From: Dromaius novaehollandiae
Lineage: Eukaryota > Chordata > Aves > Casuariiformes > Dromaiidae
DNA length: 64,000 bases
Reading direction: 5' to 3'
Assembly: GCF_036370855.1 (NCBI RefSeq)
Contig: NC_088102.1
Location: 35,625,835-35,689,834, forward strand
This document shows, piece after piece, positions 1-13,000 of the stretch (positions are counted from its first letter, which is position 1; every line of letters begins with the position of its first letter). The translations under genes and the position numbers were made by a program. Below the pieces are notes generated by a model. The model saw only the letters and a list, made by a program, of their open reading frames with translations. It was not told the origin of the DNA and ran no database searches.

Positions 1-2520
1 ACCATCCAGTCATCTGAGAAGTAGGGGACTCAGGTGCAAGTTTTTGTGTCAAATCAGCCAGAGCAAGGACTTCTGTTTGTGTGTGCTATCATCAATTACA
101 TTTACAGTTGTTTAACTCAGAAATCATAAGATTCTGTTTCAGCTGTATGCTTCTAACTAAAATAGTTTCACATGAAAATTAATGATAGCCCCTACTCATA
201 GGCTAGACAAACAGCAACCCTACTGTGAAAAGTGACAAAAAGGGAGAAAGAGTTTAGCCTGTAATGTCCGTGCTGCAGCTGACTCTTATTCAGTTACAAA
301 TGTTCATTTTTATTGATCATACTTCTACGCTCCAAAATATTTATTAAAATGTTCTCTCTTGTGTCGTTTACATCCCTGTTTCTGTAGACTCCTGAAATGA
401 AATCCTCACTTTGGCTATGTTGGCAAAACTTGTTGACCTTCAATGAGGAAAGGAGTTCTGTTCCATTGGTTCCGATGGTTTTAAATTGGACTCTGGAAGC
501 TCTCAAGAATGGTTTTGACACTGATCTCAGATTGATTTTACATTGTGTAAGATAAGAGCAGAATTTGGATCTGTCAACCTAACTTGAAAACTTAATGACT
601 AAACTTGGGAGTTAAACCTAAACAAAGGCAAAATGACTCTGTATGTAATTAGTATAAATGAGAGAATTTCATCTCTAGAACTGAATTCTGAAATATTTTA
701 TATTCATAATAATTATACATACACATATTCCTATACTCTGGATCATCCATAGTTAGGGAACTAATCAGAGTTCAAATGAAATACAGAAAAGGGTTAAATT
801 TGCATAGCTCAAATAAAAGAATATAGCTTAAAAATAAAACAATACTGCTTTTTGACATCTCCGTTTTCAGATGTCTCCATTTGATCCCATCATGGTCTGC
901 ATCATGATTCCTTCAACAAATATTCAGATATAGAGGCAGGCCTGGCTTTATTCATTAATAATTGCATGGATTATCATAGACTAACTAATTATTGCTGTGT
1001 TATATGGAAATTTGTTTTTAATCCAGCAGTACCATATTGCTAATGATTGAAACATGCACCCACAGCATCTTTTCTAGCAGCAGAGTAAAGCCATGGAATT
1101 TATTTTAATTAGCTGTTGGGAAAAAAAAAAGAATTATGTAGAACTCAAAATCCATTGTTCAAGTCACATGTTTGCCAAGCTATATAAGAGGTTTATACAG
1201 CTAACTGGACATTGGGGACTCATGTCTGTGTTCAGAAATGTACTAACCATTTGGTATAAAAATGTAAGGGATATGTTCACTTAGAGGGTATCTATCTAGG
1301 TAGGCATATAATTATGATTATAATTATAACTGAGAAACAAAGGCACAAACAGAGACCAAATTCTTACCCCAGAGTAAAAAAAGTTCAAAAGGACTGTAGG
1401 GATTTCTTTGGAGATTAAAGAACAGACTGTTAAATACACCTACACCAATATATATGAGCATTTTACTTAAATGGTCTTAAAATAAGGTCCATTCTCTGCT
1501 AAAAACTACAAGTCACAAAACAAGATATTGACTGATATACCATGCCAAATCCTTGGAAGCTCCAGCCAGAGACTTTTATGTATTTTCATTTTTGTTAATA
1601 GTCTATAAGGACATCAAGCAAATATCCATAAAAGTGCCTTTTCTTGGCTAAATGACATGCACTTTTAGGCACTAAAAGTTCATGTCACAAGTTCAACATG
1701 TGTCTTCTTTCCTTGCTGATCCACAGCATTTTGAGTAATCTGACTACACACTGTACAGCATAAAGAATCTCTGATGTATGGAACTGAGCACCAGCAAGAT
1801 GGCAAAATTTGATGGATCTGAGTGCAGATTTCAAAGGACTTTGAAATTTCTCTTTTGAAGATCTAATAGAGTACAAGTGTTGAAATGAACAAAATGCAGC
1901 AAAGTTGCAACAGGAGCAGCAATTCACTACCATTTTTTTCATTGAAATGTCTTTGTTTCTTAGGACAGTACTGAAGCACCTGTTAAATACATTGCCGTTA
2001 TGTTTAAACATCTTCTATTTTCATTTCTGATGGCTCAGAAACTCTAGTCCTAATATTCTTCTGCAAATGCTGTGAAAGGACCTCACTGGAGCTGTATAGG
2101 AGATTTGCTTCAGATGTGCCAAGCTGTCTGAGTTCACGATTCATTACATTTTTTAACCAATGATAATCAAAACGCCTGATAATCAAAGGTCAGAAGCAGA
2201 GTACGTGAAAAAATTTTAGATTTCTTTCGAGAGAAAAGGTTTCAAGGCAAGGATGGAGGGAGAGTAAGAAACAGCAGGCCAAGCTGAAGTCTTCACCTGG
2301 TATGTTGAAGACCCAAGTATTTGAATATGGCTATTTATTTTCATGGTAAGTCCTTCTGATCTGGGAAGGCATTTCCATACTGGAACTAAGAAAAGCTGTT
2401 TTGGTTTTGATAAATTATAATTCTTAAAGTTCTCCCAACCTCCTCTAGTCACTAGACTAGTATCTAATCACTAGCTCAGAAGAGAGAATGTTTCTCAGTC
2501 TGTTTAAATACTTTTGACAC
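1..2520. other. Non-coding interval, unassigned
   Basis: AT-rich DNA with no gene or repeat family that I recognise. The longest open frame is 108 codons on the minus strand (1685-2011). Its translation is rich in Ser and Cys, has no motif I know, and looks like chance. A short AT palindrome-like run (about 1308-1328) and an A10 tract (about 1121-1130) are the only structured spots. This could be intergenic or intronic sequence. Confidence 0.7.
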
Positions 2521-3828
2521 AACTAGGAATCGGAGAATACATTAAGGCTGGAAAGGATCTCTGGAAGTCATCTAGTCTAACCTCCTGCTCAAAGCAAACT
2601 TCAAAGTTAGTTCATATTTCTCAGGGTCTTCTCCAGTCAAAATTTGAAAAGTCCCAAGGATAGAGATTCCTTAACCTCTCCATACAACCTGTACCACTGC
2701 TTAATTTTTGTCATTGTATTTTTTTCCCCTTACATCCATTCTGAATTCCCCTTGCAGCAAATTCCATTTGTTGCCATTTGTCTTTCAGTGCACATCTCTG
2801 AGAACAGTTTTACTCCTTCTTCTCCATAACCCCCTTTCAGGTATGAAAGACTGCAAATAGAACCCCCCTTAATCTTCTCATCTCCAAAGTGAACAAACCA
2901 ATTTCCCTCAGCTTCTGCTCCTATATCATGTACTCCAGCTCCATGCCCATCTTGGTGGTTTTCTGCTGAACTGTATCCAGGTTCTCAGTCTCTCTCTTAT
3001 ATTGGGGAGCAAAACCAGGGCCCTGTACTCCGGGTGAAGCCTCACAAGTGCTAGGTGGAGAGGAATAATAATATCCCTTGACTTTCTGGCTACATTCTTG
3101 TTAATGAAACCCTGTCAGTGACTAGCCTGTCACCTCAATGTCTCATTGCTGGCTCATGTTCAGGTTGTTGTCCACCAGAAACCTCAGACTGCAGACTTGC
3201 TGCATTGCAAGTCAGTCCCAAACCTGTACTGTTGGATGGGACTATTCCATCCCAGGTGCAGGATCTTGCATTTGCCTTTGTTGAACTTTGTGCTGTTCCT
3301 GGTAGCCCATTCCTCCAGCTGGTTGCTCACAGAGCCCCCTGGAGTGGTGGCCCTAGCTTCCAGGGTATCAAGCACTCCGTCCAATTTGGTATTCCCCATG
3401 AAATCCATGACAGTTCACTCCATCCCACTGGCCAGATCACTGATGAAGATGTTAAATAGTGTCAGCACTGGTATCTACACCTGAGGAATGCAGCTCATAA
3501 CCAGTAACTAAGTAGACTTTGAATTGTCAACCTGTACCCTTTCAGCCCAACAATACAGTGCTTTTCATCCATGTTGTAGTCCATCCATCCCATCTGTAGC
3601 TCCCCAATTTGGCTACAAGGATGTTATGCAAAAGACTCCCCAATTTCAAGGTGAATGACATCTGCTGCTCTGCCCACGTCTGCAAAGCCAGTCATTTCAG
3701 AAGACAATTAGATTGGTCAAGCGTAATTGGCTCTTCAGACATATGTGCCAGCTGTTTCCAGTCACCCTGCTGTTCTTCATATGACAGAAAACTGCTTCAG
3801 GAAGGACTTCCTCCATAATCTCCCATCT
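2521..3828 (-). mobile_element. CR1 LINE copy, 5'-truncated and degraded
   Basis: This is a non-LTR retrotransposon remnant lying on the minus strand, with its 3' end at the low-coordinate side. That end reads, on the plus strand, 'aggctggaaaggatctctgg' followed by 'catctagtctaacctcctgc', the usual reverse-complement start of an amniote CR1 tail. Further in come other CR1 landmarks: 'ccctgtactccgggtgaagc' (3'UTR side), 'ccatcccaggtgcaggatct' (end of ORF2), 'gatgaagatgttaaatagtg' and 'aatttggctacaaggatgtt'. Resemblance continues to about 3828 and then stops, so only about the last 1.3 kb of a roughly 4-5 kb element is present. This fits 5' truncation during target-primed reverse transcription. 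Many substitutions and small indels show an old, inactive insertion. I saw no clear target-site duplication. Confidence 0.9.
3184..3408 (-). pseudogene. CR1 ORF2 remnant (reverse-transcriptase C-terminal part)
   Basis: This 74-codon open stretch on the minus strand lies inside the CR1 copy. Its translation contains LEEWATRNSTKFNKGKCK and then ILHLGWNSP, a hallmark block of the CR1 polyprotein just after the reverse-transcriptase catalytic region. The intact protein would be an endonuclease plus reverse transcriptase of roughly 900-1000 residues. Only this short C-terminal piece is readable, and the frame is lost on both sides. Overlapping plus-strand frames (3118-3459, 3146-3484) and the one at 3609-3818 are antisense readings of the same element and are not genes. 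This is a dead fragment with no expected function. Confidence 0.85.
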
Positions 3829-5760
3829 TTTTTCTTCAAACAGTCCCAGAATTTCCTTGAATTGAGATAACACCAAGTAAGCAGATAGACTTAATACCTA
3901 ACATGGAGTTCAGAGCAACTACATTTCTCCTCTTTCTACAAAATTTGATGCATACAATATAGTTTTTTATGGTTTTGATATGTTATCTAATAAAGCATTG
4001 GAAAGGGATGTGATAGAAACAGTACCTGATTTTACAGCAGTTCAGTCTTTTATACCCCTTTCATAGTCAAATCTGCCCCCTTACAAAAGAATTTTATCCA
4101 ATATTCCAATCCAGGGTCCTTTTAAACATAACAGAGTCAGACAACTGCAGTCTTAAAATGCCAGTTTTAAAACCATCTGCTATAAACTGCACCTGCCTGT
4201 TTTCCAAATGGTAAATGCTCTTCATTTTTCCTGGAACTATGCTGCTTTCTCTCACCTATTTTGGAAATATCATATAAACCTTGCAATATCAGAAAAGTTT
4301 GCCATTCATTTCTACGGCAAGCCAATAGAAACCTGTGGATAATGTCACCACTGGGCAGATAGTTTTGCATATTTACATATATATGGGTAAATGGATTTTC
4401 CTTTCAGTGTTAGTTTAAAAAGGGATTCAGAGGACTGACATATAGAACTTTGGTATTAGTTTAATTTAAATTGTTGAAGTAAAATAAAATAGCTATCCAT
4501 TGAGACAGTTCTCTGAGCCAGATTGCTCCTTAAGGTAGAAATGACAATCTTGGATTGGCTAGATTCAATAAACCAGGTCACAGTTTGGCCTATGCAGTGC
4601 CTTTGGTAACAGTCTTGTTACCTGGGTGAAACTGAGACACATTTTGGGCAAAAAGCTTCTTCTGAAAGCAATGAGTAAGCTATTTTGCCAATGCTGCAAT
4701 GCACTGTAATACGGGGCAAAATCCATTTCTACGAAAGGGCCTCTGTCAGTATGACCTCTCAAAGTCTGCAAAATCAATTTAGCCCACCAAAGTTAGCACT
4801 AAAAAAGCATATAAATCAGTGAAAGGAGGAAGGGAAGAAGTGTTCTCAAATATTGTCAATCATAGCATATCTGCAGACATATTGTGAATGAAAAAAAGAA
4901 GGAAAAAGCAGTCAGAAACAATATCTGTATTTTGATTGGGCTAATGGTCTGAAAATGTTTGCATTATATATGATTAATACTTTGCTATTGCAACATTTTA
5001 CCTATATGAAACAGCTGACAAACTAAGCTATGGGACTCATGAGTATTTCACATAGCAGAGATTATCAAAAGCTAGCAATGTCACTTACCTCACATCACAA
5101 ATATTGCAATCCAGAGGCAAGTAGAGTGTACAAACATTTGCAAAAGAATTTTTTTCTGCCCAAATTTATGCCTTAAAAGAACCCTTCAATATTTAACACT
5201 ATATAACAAATTACAACTTCTACTTCAGTGACCTGAGAAATGTAAATTATGACCAAACCCAAGAACAAAAGAATTCATAACAGAAAAGATGAAAGACCTC
5301 TGAGTGGAAGAAGTACTAATGGCCTTTACAGTAAGGCAGCATGAAGGAACTTAATTCCAGAGAGCTTTCCACATTTTTTTTAATACTTCTTTTTCTTTAT
5401 CATAGTATAATACCTGGTTTGACAACAGAAATGTCAACAGTTAGGGCTCTATTCTTCAAATCGTCATGCTCTATTAACACTGTTTTTTTGTGGGATTTAC
5501 CCTGTCAGGGAAGGAATCACCAAGGAGTAAAGTCTATGGTTGTCTTATTCACTAAATCCCTCTTCTCAGTGATGCACAAATGACTAAGTACTTTTGGTGC
5601 CTCTGCAAGGCAGGAAGTTAAAGCAGGTCAGTCTCAGGTTAGGATGATAGGAAGTTTGTCCTGCACATGCCAGATGTTTTATAGATGAAAGAAACATAAA
5701 AATCTCAGCCATTCCAAAAAGACAAAAGTGCATAAGGAATAAGTGTGCACCACAGAATTA
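3829..5760. other. Non-coding interval, unassigned
   Basis: AT-rich sequence between the CR1 copy and the CA microsatellite. Open frames are at most 80 codons (5341-5583, plus) and have low-complexity hydrophobic translations with no recognisable domain. I see no repeat family I can name. Confidence 0.65.
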
Positions 5761-5796
5761 CACACACGCACACACATACCCAAACACACACATACA
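5761..5796. repeat. Interrupted (CA)n microsatellite
   Basis: A run of CA dinucleotides broken by single CG, TA and CC steps, ending in 'cacatacatatt'. The interruptions suggest an ageing and fairly stable tract. It lies about 150 bp upstream of the first 112-bp duplicate copy. Confidence 0.9.
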
Positions 5797-5944
5797 TATT
5801 ACTGTACTTGTGATGTGATGTATGGCAACATGAACCTTGTTCTTTCACTTCTTTCAAGGATGCACAGCTTTCAGTTGCTAATGTTCTTCACTATGTCGTG
5901 ACACAGCATAGTCCTGGCCCCTGGTAAAAGGCATAAAGTGTCTA

Positions 5945-6056
5945 GATGCTTAGATATATCTTAAGGAGAATATATTGGACTAAATGGAGAGATTTTTAAT
6001 AACAGAAGAGGGGGTGCACTTAATAAAATGAGCATATAGAGACCCTGACTGTGGCT
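5945..6056 (+). repeat. 112-bp direct repeat, copy A
   Basis: Runs from 'gatgcttagata' to 'ccctgactgtggct'. An ungapped second copy lies 1,104 bp downstream at 7049-7160. I count 8 mismatches in 112 positions, about 93% identity. The flanks do not match, so the edges are sharp. The ends show no terminal inverted repeat and no obvious target-site duplication. It may be a fragment of an interspersed repeat family that I do not recognise, or a local duplication. Confidence 0.9.
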
Positions 6057-7048
6057 TGGTGGATCACTGCTCAGGTCCATTGGCTCATGGATGCCAAAGC
6101 AGTTGTACCACCTCTACATTTACACACAGTTACATTTCTTACTTCTGTCTACTATAAAGCTTACAAGGAAACCTGATATGACATGATACTACTGAGGATA
6201 TTAGCAAAGTGAGGGCTGAGGTTAGGCACCTTAATTGTTGGACTTTGAAAGATTGATGAGATACTATTTTTGCTGGTAAGTTAAAAGTCTACCCCCATTT
6301 GTCATCTCCTGTACCTCTAGCATCTGGGCCGGCTACTCAGGCTGGGAACTTAATTTGCTCCACTCTGCACATAGTATGATTCAGTCTTTTCCTGTGGGGG
6401 AAAAAAATCACTGTAGAAGTCCAATTAGGAGATGTTTATTATCAATGTAGACTTGTTTTATAGAGTGGCCTCTCCTGTGCTGAGCAAATACTCATTTTGG
6501 AAAATGAAGTGGGAAGTTTTACTGCTGTTGCTTGACTGAATAGTATGGCATCACATTTGGTAGAGACTCTTGTGCTGCCTCAGATAATTGTCATTAGTAT
6601 TTATCAACATGAGGAAGAATGGGAAATGCAGATGCAAACCTGTGCGGTGAAACCTCTATGTGAGCACCTTTAATCAATACGCATGGCTATATATGAAAAT
6701 GACATTCTAAGTTTTTCTAGTAATCTCTTAAAACTATAAAAACTCTAGTACATAACCTTGAGAGTAGCACTTACTTAAAAGTTACTTCCTTTCCATTTTA
6801 ATCCTTTTAGTTCACCATCCATCAAAATATTCCTTCTCTTTAAAATATTTCTTCTGCTAGAATCTAGGATTTAGTAGCTACATGGAGAGTTTAAAAGCAG
6901 TTTCTTAGTCACTTAATTTCCCCTAAAAACTTGTGGTCAGATTCTCTTCTTTCTTACATGAGTTTTATACTGGAAAAATGCCTAACAACAGTAGAATAAA
7001 GTGCTTTCTGTTCTGTATAAGTAAGAATCAAATTGGACCAGCTATTTG

Positions 7049-7160
7049 GATGCTTAGATACATCTTAAGGAGAATGTATTGGACTAAATGGAGAGATTTT
7101 TAACAAGGGAAGGGGGGGTGCACTTAATAAAAAGAACATATAGAGACCCTGACTGTGGCT
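7049..7160 (+). repeat. 112-bp direct repeat, copy B
   Basis: Partner of the copy at 5945-6056, in the same orientation and without indels. Most differences cluster around the G-rich stretch: copy B has a run of seven G (about 7112-7118) where copy A has a shorter run broken by an A. The shared tail 'tagagaccctgactgtggct' is identical in both. Confidence 0.9.
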
Positions 7161-8226
7161 AATGTGCATAAAAAATTCAGCCTGTCAGATCTTCACTTTT
7201 CTAATTCAGTAATCTAAATAATTTATTTGACATTTTAGCTCAAGATGACCTTTCTTGGGAAAAAATTACTGTTTTAAACTTTTAGCAAGTGCAACCACTG
7301 CAGAGGATTGCTGTTGAAGTCTGCATTTTCCCAAATGAGTAAAGGTTAATCTTGTACAGCTCAAACACATTTCTGACCCTTTTAAAGAAGTTCACAAAAA
7401 GTCATTTAATTTTTTTAATATAATTTCAATTATATTGCAATATTTGTGTTAAACAAGCTTTCCCCTCCTCCCCTTTTATTTCTATTTCTCGTAAGCCATT
7501 TCCTGTGTGTTCCAAAGGATTTAGGCAAAGGACTTGTTTTGAATAGTAACCAAGTGTTACCTACAAAGTAAGTTCCATAAATCAAGTGAAAATGCATGGT
7601 AGATTAATAGGTGAGTAGGTTAAAACAGCCACTAGTAATAGCAAGAAAATGACTGTCCAGAGGTTCACAGTTCCCAGATTGGTCACTTGACTCAAGTAAT
7701 CAGCCTCTGAGCTATGCCACAAAAAATGATCATGTCTGTCCCTGGATTCTCTTCCTCTAACTAAACAATCCTGTATTTTGCAGAGGGCATTCCAGTGGTT
7801 CTACAAAAGGACGTTTAGTGTAATTTCTACTTTGCTATTTCTGATAATTTATCTAACTTTCCGACAGATCACAAAAAATCTTTCAATGTAAGGAATAATA
7901 TACCTCCAATTGTACATAATAAAGGCTATAATTCTCTTGGGGGGTCAGGTGATTTTATAGGGGTACATTATTTATTGTTTAAAATGTGAATTTGCTAGAA
8001 TGGCTGAAATATCACAGGTTTCAGAATCTGTGCAAAATCTGCAGTGCAGCTGCCAACTGTGAGAGGGCCTAAGTAACTGGCTATCAAAGAAGTAGAGGAC
8101 CATCCGTATTTAAACCCCTCAAATGCATGGATCTAACAATGTCTTCAGACTGAATTTTTTCCCTGCATTATTTTTCTTGAATTATTCTCCTAACTCATAT
8201 CAGTTGAGTGGTTCCAGGTCATCATC

Positions 8227-8312
8227 TTACACATATTGGTGTGCAACTGGAGGAGCTCCAGGAGTCAATGGAATATGACACTGGTGTAAGTTTGATGTAA
8301 GAGGAGAATCAG
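8227..8312. repeat. Sauropsid palindromic repeat fragment ('gtgtaa...gtcaatgg' type)
   Basis: Contains 'ttacacatattggtgtgcaa', 'gctccaggagtcaatgg' and then 'cactggtgtaag', followed by 'gaggagaatcag'. The mirrored 'ttacacc-agtgtaa' arms around an 'agtcaatgg' centre are the signature of a short palindromic repeat widespread in turtle and crocodilian DNA. Divergence is high. I recognise the pattern but cannot assign a family name without a repeat library. Confidence 0.55.
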
Positions 8313-9950
8313 TATACTCATCTCTGTTGTGATATTCTCTCTTTACTGATGTCAGTTCTTTTCTGGCGTAACAGTAGGCTATTGATCTGATGTGCCTGCA
8401 TGTACCAATCAGAAGCTACTGTAAAAAACGGGGAGCTGAATGATCAGTGAGGCTTATGCTCCTAAATTATTTTGGCAATTTTAAAATCCATCATAAGCGT
8501 AATCAGCCTCTTTAAGGCTTCCAATGTTACTAGCTCATAATTATCAGTAGTGGGATTATGTACCATGCAGATAGTATTAAAATTGCAGAGCCAGCTTAGT
8601 CTGCAAGAATTTATTAGGTCAGGTGTGGCACTACATGAATAACTCCATATGACTTCCAGGGCGAGCTTGTCACTGGAAGTGGTGTGGCTGCTGTTGTGCC
8701 ACATGGGGGAAAAGCTAGTAAACCGTTTTTTAGAACCAAGCTAAAGCATGGAAATCCAGCTTGTGTGGCTCTTCACCCCATTCCAATAACTGAGAGCACT
8801 GGGCAAAAATATCCCAACAAAGTGTTGGTTGAGTTTATACTAGTTCTAACTGCTTCATTTGCAATTAGAGCATTATATGTGTATATATTGCAGTTGCTCC
8901 ATTAGCTGATAAAATGGTGATCGAGCTAGTGACCACCAAAACTAATAGTATGACTTCTTTTGCTTAGAAAACCAGAACTCTTCATCTGGGATCCTTTGTA
9001 ATTGCTGCATTCTCCATAGACGAGGCATAGAAAGTTTTGTTGTGCACAATGATACGGAAGCCATCTGTATTCATTATGTGAATCATAAAAACAGCCATCG
9101 TCACTTCCTTCCATGCACTAGAAAGTAAAAGAGAACTTTTTTCCAAGGATTGCGTAGACTTTTCCACGTCTGCCTAAATATCATCAGTTGAGGCATGCCT
9201 ATTGGCTACTCTAATTTAAGGCATTACAAAAGATATCCTAGAGTTACTGAATAAGCAACATTTCAAGCAGACAAACAGAGAGCATAGGCTTGTACAGTGA
9301 AACACTGTGCATTGATAAGGGCTATTCTTTGTTCAATTGATGCAGTAATATGCTGCAACATTCTTATCAGGTGTAGATATTTTTCAGATTGTGCAAATGT
9401 AGAATGGCATGGCAAAATAAGAGTAGTAAAGCTCACAACAGTATTAGAAAATGATAGTTTTCATTGTTAAAGGTCTCTGATGGATAAATGCTTTTGTTTT
9501 GTAGTTCTTTAACTATGATAAGCCAAGATGTTGCAAAATACTGGTTTGGATACCTCTATTTTTATTGTTCAATATGAAAACTGTAAAAAAGGAGTTGATT
9601 TTGAGTGAATTAAATTGGGCTAAAATGTTTTAATTGGGAATTCAAAACTGGACATGTTAAAAATATTTACTATTACAGGAAAAACTGCTTGCACACTACT
9701 GGGAAAAGCTAACAATAAGCTGCAGACACTGCTATATGAATTTGATTGCTACTTGGCATGACTGCAAAGTTAGCAGACGTATGAAAAAGCACTGGTATGC
9801 TAGCACTGAGGACAGGTGAATCCTGCTCCCTTTCCAAAGATGGCCTGAAGGTAACATCATTGCTTTCTGGTTCTAGTCCTGTTAAGGTCATGGTAGTTTT
9901 GCATCTTCATTTCTACTTGTATCCTAGTGATGTGTGAGCTATCTTAGATT
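8313..9950. other. Non-coding interval, unassigned
   Basis: No recognisable gene or repeat. Open frames here (8462-8704 minus, 8684-8905 plus, 8926-9114 and 8982-9167 minus) are 60-80 codons, overlap each other on both strands, and have no known motif. They read as chance frames. Confidence 0.65.
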
Positions 9951-10030
9951 ATAAGAGAGGCAAAGTTTGTAGAGAGAAGTAGCATTATTTATTAGACCAA
10001 CAGATAAAGTTAGATGGTTTTGGAAGAATC
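9951..10030 (-). repeat. Fragment resembling the 'attggaccaaca' sauropsid repeat
   Basis: Plus-strand text 'ataagagaggcaaagtttgt' followed by 'agcattatttattagacc' and 'aacagataaagttagatgg' resembles, from memory, an interspersed repeat of turtle and crocodilian genomes. That repeat has a 'gagacaaggtgg...atcttttattggaccaac' block. The match is degraded and strand assignment is tentative. Confidence 0.4.
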
Positions 10031-13000
10031 ATTAAGACTTAGAATTAAGTGTCCATAATTGAACAGTAAGCTTTGGAGAAGATTAATCTTAGAAATTTTT
10101 CTCTCTTTGTTTTTAATTTTTGAAATGTTTTTGACTCATGATTGATGCCATGTAAAGTAACTAGCTCTCTGTTCAGAGAAAAAATTGTTCAGAGAATCTA
10201 CTCAAATTTTCTTCACTCTGCATTGACAATGTTTCTCTGGAGATACCTAAACCTTTGCTATGAATCAGAAGGCGGTCCTTATGCCCATTTGGTAAGCTCT
10301 GGTAGTGTTTTTTATTATGTAAATTGTTGTCCTGTGGCCCACAGGCTGAGACAACTGCCAGATCTTAATCACTTCTAAGGCACTGGAGTCCGGATTTGAA
10401 TTAGTAATCTACAGATGAAAGGTTTGTTCCTCCCATTAACAGTTCTCTATGACAGCCAGATCTTGTGTGTTGTAAACCTGTTGCTGTTGCATGCAGTACT
10501 GTGGCTCTGGGATTGTCCTTGTGAGAAAATGGCAGTGAAATCGTGCGTGTAAATCTTCTTCCCTTTTTTCTCCTTATTATGCAAATGACATGTCTTGAAA
10601 CTGTGTCTATTTATCAGTTGTAAGTTTGGCTGATGCTCACATCACTTCAAAAATATTTCTAAAGATTTTTTTCCAATTGATTTTCTTTAGAGTTGTTTAT
10701 TTCCTGTGCCTCTCTAATGTCCATGAGTTAACTAAAAATGTTAAAAGGCAACAGATGGTGATGCTTATTCTAAAGGTTATTTAATAGATATCTCACTAGT
10801 CTTTGCAGGGAAATGCATGAGGAAAGATATACTGAAGTACAAGAGGCCAGGCCTGCTGTGATCTTAAGATACTTATGCAAAAATGCATTTCTTGGTACCC
10901 TGTCTCCAATTCCACCTCACTGTGCAATCATATTGTGGTGAGGAAGATGGCATTAGTTCTAACTTTCATTTCTAGCATGCAATGAAAATACAGAATCCTC
11001 TAATGACCAAACATTACTTCCCATGCAGTGTTGGAACTCTCTTCCATTTCTCGAAGCAGCCAACAAGAATGGCTGATAAATCCATTTATCACTTCAGAGG
11101 AAGAAGAAAACAAGAAGGAAGTGTTGCCAGCTGATGCATGAACTCGTGAGAAGCTAACAAAGCTATTTCTGCCCATTTCATAAGAAGGCTTCTTAAAATT
11201 TACCTGTGATTTTAGGAAACTCTCAGAACAAATAAAATTAGGAAGACTTTGTCTCACTTGCGTACACTGCTTAGCCTGAATTCCTGATTTAGATGGAGTT
11301 TTCTCCCTTGTGTTCATCTGGCCTGTATAGCAGTGCAGGATTCAGTCATGATTGTAATAGGGGCCACCTTATATTTCTGGTCATCCATAAAAATCTCTGT
11401 TGTTCTTTAGGTGTGGGGCAGAGATACGACCTTACCTTTGAGGGCAGTATAGCACTCTAAGGTCTGGTATGAGGAACAGTAGACACATAATCACATAATA
11501 GATTGCTATATGATGCTTGCTAACTCACTTGGTTAAGGTCAAGAAGCTGCTTGTACACGCGCAGTATGATTTCCTAAAAAGGCATCTCATTCTTTACCCC
11601 ACTGAGTGGCAGTGTGACACATAAAGAAGGTCAACCTCAGTGACCAATAAATGAGCAGCTACTTAAGACTGTGAAAGGCAAAACTGGCTTCCAGATGCAG
11701 CTGAAAAAAAGGCTGGAAACAAGAATTCTGACCACGGCCAACGTCTAAGAAAAGCAGGGCGTTAAAGTGACTCTGAATCCCAGCACTGTGATTTGAGCTA
11801 CACATCATATTTTTGCATCTGTATTTATTTCAAATACTCAGTTTATCAGATACCAATGACACTAAAAACGCAGTTCGGTCTTAAAATGGTCATAAAATTG
11901 ATATGAGACCAAAAACTATATATCAGATCCCAATTTGTCTTATTGTTCTATTTCCTCTGATGTAAAAATCCAAACAAAACTTTCTAGTTGCTGTGTTGTG
12001 TTTATAAAACCTGTAGTAAATCTAAATTTGTGTCCCAAATTAGCAGCATATTCACAGGTAACATCCTTGTGGAGTAGAGCAGGAACACTGTTACATGTTT
12101 GCTTTTCATCAGCAAAGAGCACTGCCATAATGTCTCTACTTGGTAAATTGAACTAGAGTGAGGTGGGGGGGTCTCACTAGTGTTCTCATTCTTATTGGTG
12201 CTGTAAAATCTGAGTCCTCTCACATGGCTCAAATTTAGTTAGTTAGCTTAGCTACCTAGGTCAACAAAGGAAAGAGCCAGGAAGCAGTTAACAGTATCCA
12301 ACTTAGACTTTTCCAAGGGGGGTCAGAATAGGAACCTATCTCTTTTCAGTGACTATAAAGTATGATTATAGCCTGCTAACAACCTGCTAAGCTGTATGCC
12401 TAAAATTTGTTTAACTACTAGAGATTTAGTCTAAAGATGGTCTAAATACCCCCTGAAGTTGTGTTTCATTAGTTAAAACTTTTGCCTCTCTGATCCACAT
12501 AGGAGTTCATAGACCTGTGTTGTCAATGAACTTACAGGAATTGTTTAGCATGTGCTGTTTCTGTCCTTTGATGGATGATAATGGTTGCTATTTTTTTGTT
12601 ATGACCATCACAGCTTGAGGCTGTGGCTCACAAAACATCAACCTCAGGCCCTGTATCGAAGTTATTTACAAGATACTTACACCTCTACACACTGAGGAAG
12701 TTTCAAAAGCAATTTTATATCATAAGGCTGAGTTGCATTTCTGTATTTGAAAGAAAAGATTGCTCTGGATTTCACACTCTGAATGGAATTACTCAAAATG
12801 TGTAAGAGGTGGAATGAAGCATCATACATAGAGAACAAACAGAGAATACAGGAATAACGAGAGAATTTAGGGATTCTCATCTCTACAGTGCATTTAGGTT
12901 CAATCCAGACTGGCAGCAATACCAGGTTACCATAAACTTAAGGCTGAAGTTAACTTTTGGCCTAAAATTGAGTCCCAGGAAGAGAAACATGAGAAATAGT

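Larger units (their letters stand above)
5797..8226. other. Non-coding interval holding the 112-bp direct repeats
   Basis: Apart from the two repeat copies described separately, this interval shows no gene. No open frame reaches 60 codons on either strand between about 5.6 and 8.4 kb. A small perfect hairpin with 9-bp arms and a 2-nt loop (aatataatt / aattatatt) sits near 7417-7436. Confidence 0.65.

Noticed and set aside
1685..2011. 108-codon minus-strand open frame
   Set aside because: Cys/Ser-rich translation with no known motif; consistent with chance in 64 kb of six-frame translation.
3118..3484. Plus-strand open frames of 112-113 codons
   Set aside because: They are antisense readings of the CR1 LINE copy, whose real reading direction is minus.
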